Assembly (NCBI GenBank): GCA_944385415.1
Contig: CALWXC010000001.1
Location: 124,001-188,000 of the forward strand
Direction: 5' to 3'
From: an uncultured Oscillospiraceae bacterium
Lineage (GTDB): Bacteria; Bacillota; Clostridia; Oscillospirales; Oscillospiraceae
Length of the DNA: 64,000 bases
The notes under the pieces are model-generated. The model saw nothing but the letters and a program-made list of their open reading frames with translations, ran no database searches and was not told the origin of the DNA. The position numbers and the translations under genes were made by a program. Below are positions 62,393 through 64,000 of the stretch, piece by piece (position 1 is the first letter of the stretch; the number at the start of each line of letters is the position of its first letter).

Positions 62393-63031
62393 TCACTTTC
62401 TCCAGCTGTCGTCGGAAGGATTGTCGCGGAAGGCCTTGAGCCGTGCAATGTCCTCAGGCTTGATATAGCCCTCCTCGGCGGCCACTTCGCACACGGCGTC
62501 GAAGTTGGACAGGCTCACGTTCTTAGCGTTGGCGGCGGCCAGACGGTCCAGACCCTTCTGCATACCATAGGTAAAGATGCTGACAATGCCCAGCACATCG
62601 GCTCCGGCTTCCCGCAGGGCTTCCACCACTTCGATGCAGCTGCCGCCGGTGGAGATCAGATCCTCCACAACGACCACCTTCTGGCCCTTTTCCAGCTTGC
62701 CCTCGATGCGGTTGCCGCGGCCGTGGTCCTTGTTGCCGGAACGGACGTAGCCCATGGGCAGATTCAGAATGTGGCCGCAGATGGCGGCGTGGGCGATACC
62801 GGCGGTGGAGGTGCCCATGAGCACTTCACAGTCGGGGTAGTGCTTGCGGATCAGCTCGCACAGGCCATTCTCGATCTCCGTGCGAACGGCGGGGGCCGTC
62901 AGCGTCAGACGGTTGTCACAGTAGATGGGGCTCTTGATACCGCTGGCCCAGGTAAACGGGTCGTCGGGCCGCAGAAACACGGCATGGATGGACAGCAGTG
63001 CTTTGGCAATCTTCTTTTCCATAGTTTCCAT
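62393..63031 (-). CDS. pyrE: Orotate phosphoribosyltransferase
   Basis: The 212-residue enzyme converts orotate and PRPP to OMP. It has [29 protein letters not shown] and the PRPP-binding [17 protein letters not shown]. It is preceded by pyrF (24 bases) and followed by pyrB. Length and motifs are standard. Confidence 0.95.
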   Translation of the reverse strand: METMEKKIAKALLSIHAVFLRPDDPFTWASGIKSPIYCDNRLTLTAPAVRTEIENGLCELIRKHYPDCEVLMGTSTAGIAHAAICGHILNLPMGYVRSGNKDHGRGNRIEGKLEKGQKVVVVEDLISTGGSCIEVVEALREAGADVLGIVSIFTYGMQKGLDRLAAANAKNVSLSNFDAVCEVAAEEGYIKPEDIARLKAFRDNPSDDSWRK

Positions 63032-63055
63032 ATGTGAATCTCCTTTGAGATGGAT

Positions 63056-63757
63056 TTACTGACCGAGGAATTCTTTGCAGCAGCGCTCGTAGGCGGCCAC
63101 CGGATCGGCGGCCTGGGTGATGGGACGGCCCACCACGATAAAGTCGCTGCCGGACTGACCGGCCCGCTCGGGGGTCATGATGCGCTTTTGATCGCCCACA
63201 TCGCCGTCGGCAAAACGGATGCCGGGGGTGACGGTGAGGAACTTCTCGCCGCAGGCGTCCTTGACCTTCCGGGCTTCCAGGGGGGAGCACACCACGCCGT
63301 CCAGACCGCTGTCGGCGGCGTTTTTGGCGTAGCGCATGACCGTTTCCTCCATGGGGGTGTCAATGAGCAGCTCGTTCTTGAGGGTTTCGGCGTCGGTGGA
63401 AGTCAGCTGGGTCACGGCGATCAGCAGGGAACGGGTGCCGTCGGCACGGGTCAAACCCTCCAGGGCGCCTTTCATCATGGCGGAGGCACCGGCGGCGTGG
63501 ACGTTGACCATGTCCACATCCAGGTGGCTCAGCACGCTCATGGCCCGCTTGACGGTGTTGGGAATGTCGTGGAGCTTCAGGTCCAGGAAAATTTTGTGGC
63601 CCCGGGTCTTGATCTCCCGGATGATGGCCGGACCCTCGGCGTAGAACAGCTCCATGCCGATCTTCACGAAAGGCTTGCGGCCCTGGAACTGGTCCAGAAA
63701 GGCCAGCGTCTCGTCTTTGGTGGGGAAATCCAGTGCAATGATGACGTCCTTGTTCAT
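63056..63757 (-). CDS. pyrF: Orotidine 5'-phosphate decarboxylase
   Basis: The 233-residue barrel enzyme converts OMP to UMP. It has [35 protein letters not shown] with the catalytic Asp-x-Lys-x-x-Asp set, [15 protein letters not shown] and [14 protein letters not shown]. Its start overlaps the pyrD stop by four bases. Confidence 0.96.
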   Translation of the reverse strand: MNKDVIIALDFPTKDETLAFLDQFQGRKPFVKIGMELFYAEGPAIIREIKTRGHKIFLDLKLHDIPNTVKRAMSVLSHLDVDMVNVHAAGASAMMKGALEGLTRADGTRSLLIAVTQLTSTDAETLKNELLIDTPMEETVMRYAKNAADSGLDGVVCSPLEARKVKDACGEKFLTVTPGIRFADGDVGDQKRIMTPERAGQSGSDFIVVGRPITQAADPVAAYERCCKEFLGQ

Positions 63758-64000
63758 CGGTGTGCGCCTCCTGTCAAGTCACTCAATTTGGTTACGCCCA
63801 GGCTCTCACAGAGCGCGGGCAGGTCTTCAATGATTTTTTTGCAGGCGTAGGGATCCCGCAGGTTGGCCGCGCCCACCTGCACCGCTGTCGCTCCCGCCAG
63901 CATCAGCTCCACAGCGTCCCGGGCCGAGCTGACGCCGCCCATACCGATAATGGGAATGTTGACGGCATGATACACCTGATACACCATGCGGACGGCGATG
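63754..64000 (-). CDS. pyrD: Dihydroorotate dehydrogenase, C-terminal fragment
   Basis: About 82 C-terminal residues are in the window, continuing past its edge ([43 protein letters not shown]). [14 protein letters not shown] and the FMN phosphate-binding VQVGAANL segment match the class 1B PyrD catalytic subunit. The stop overlaps the pyrF start. The rest, and probably pyrK, lie outside. Confidence 0.92.
   Translation of the reverse strand, partial: IAVRMVYQVYHAVNIPIIGMGGVSSARDAVELMLAGATAVQVGAANLRDPYACKKIIEDLPALCESLGVTKLSDLTGGAHR

Overview
This 64 kb window is chromosomal DNA from a GC-rich, strictly anaerobic Firmicute. Gene content points to a gut-type Oscillospiraceae-like bacterium. The clues are class III ribonucleotide reductase, ferredoxin-dependent 2-oxoacid oxidoreductase, molybdenum hydroxylases, an SLH-domain surface protein, YesM/YesN-type signalling, clostridial leader RNAs (T-box, preQ1-I, cobalamin) and strong GGAGG ribosome binding sites. 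The taxonomic call is inference. I see no tRNA, rRNA, CRISPR array, prophage or transposase gene.

Layout. 1-4790 (minus): a T-box-led operon encoding an HTH-cupin-acyl-CoA synthetase fusion, a P-loop ATPase, a ferredoxin, and the alpha and start of the beta subunit of a 2-oxoacid:ferredoxin oxidoreductase. 4985-8340 (plus): nrdG and nrdD, with nrdD preceded by a tandem NrdR operator and carrying a C-terminal glutaredoxin-like domain. 8341-16813: mixed housekeeping genes (radical SAM protein, membrane protein, D-amino-acid transaminase, preQ1-riboswitch-controlled queT, XRE regulator with lipoprotein, pta, RluA-type synthase, aminotransferase, exonuclease). 16890-22766 (plus): a MacAB-like export operon ending in an SLH protein and a GIY-YIG protein. 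22940-25489: small hypothetical, secreted and metallopeptidase genes, followed by a DnaA-box and AT-rich intergenic region.

25922-33505 (minus) is a six-gene polyamine operon (speD-speA-speE-speB-CASDH-nspC). It contains both the SAM-dependent and the carboxyspermidine routes to spermidine and has a long structured leader ending in an intrinsic terminator. Divergently, 33575-40133 is a cobalamin-riboswitch-led tetrapyrrole operon (hemA-met8-hemC-cobA/hemD-hemB-hemL) that takes glutamyl-tRNA to uroporphyrinogen III and precorrin-2, the B12/siroheme branch point. 42168-50545 (minus) is a ribose/xylose-type ABC importer with a YesN-YesM pair and an extra membrane-anchored sugar-binding protein. 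51435-58498 holds a three-subunit xanthine dehydrogenase, a MocA-type nucleotidyltransferase and a second, fused molybdenum hydroxylase. The window closes with gap, a DUF2089-type regulator and the pyrimidine genes pyrI-pyrB-pyrE-pyrF-pyrD (minus).

At least nine intergenic loci carry members of one modular palindromic repeat family. Several are bounded by an inverted end motif TAAAAGTTTT-NN-TCGA, and the shortest versions act as bidirectional terminators. The most unusual items are the T-box-controlled acyl-CoA synthetase/2-oxoacid oxidoreductase operon, which suggests amino-acid synthesis by reductive carboxylation of carboxylic acids, and the structured attenuator-like leader of the polyamine operon.
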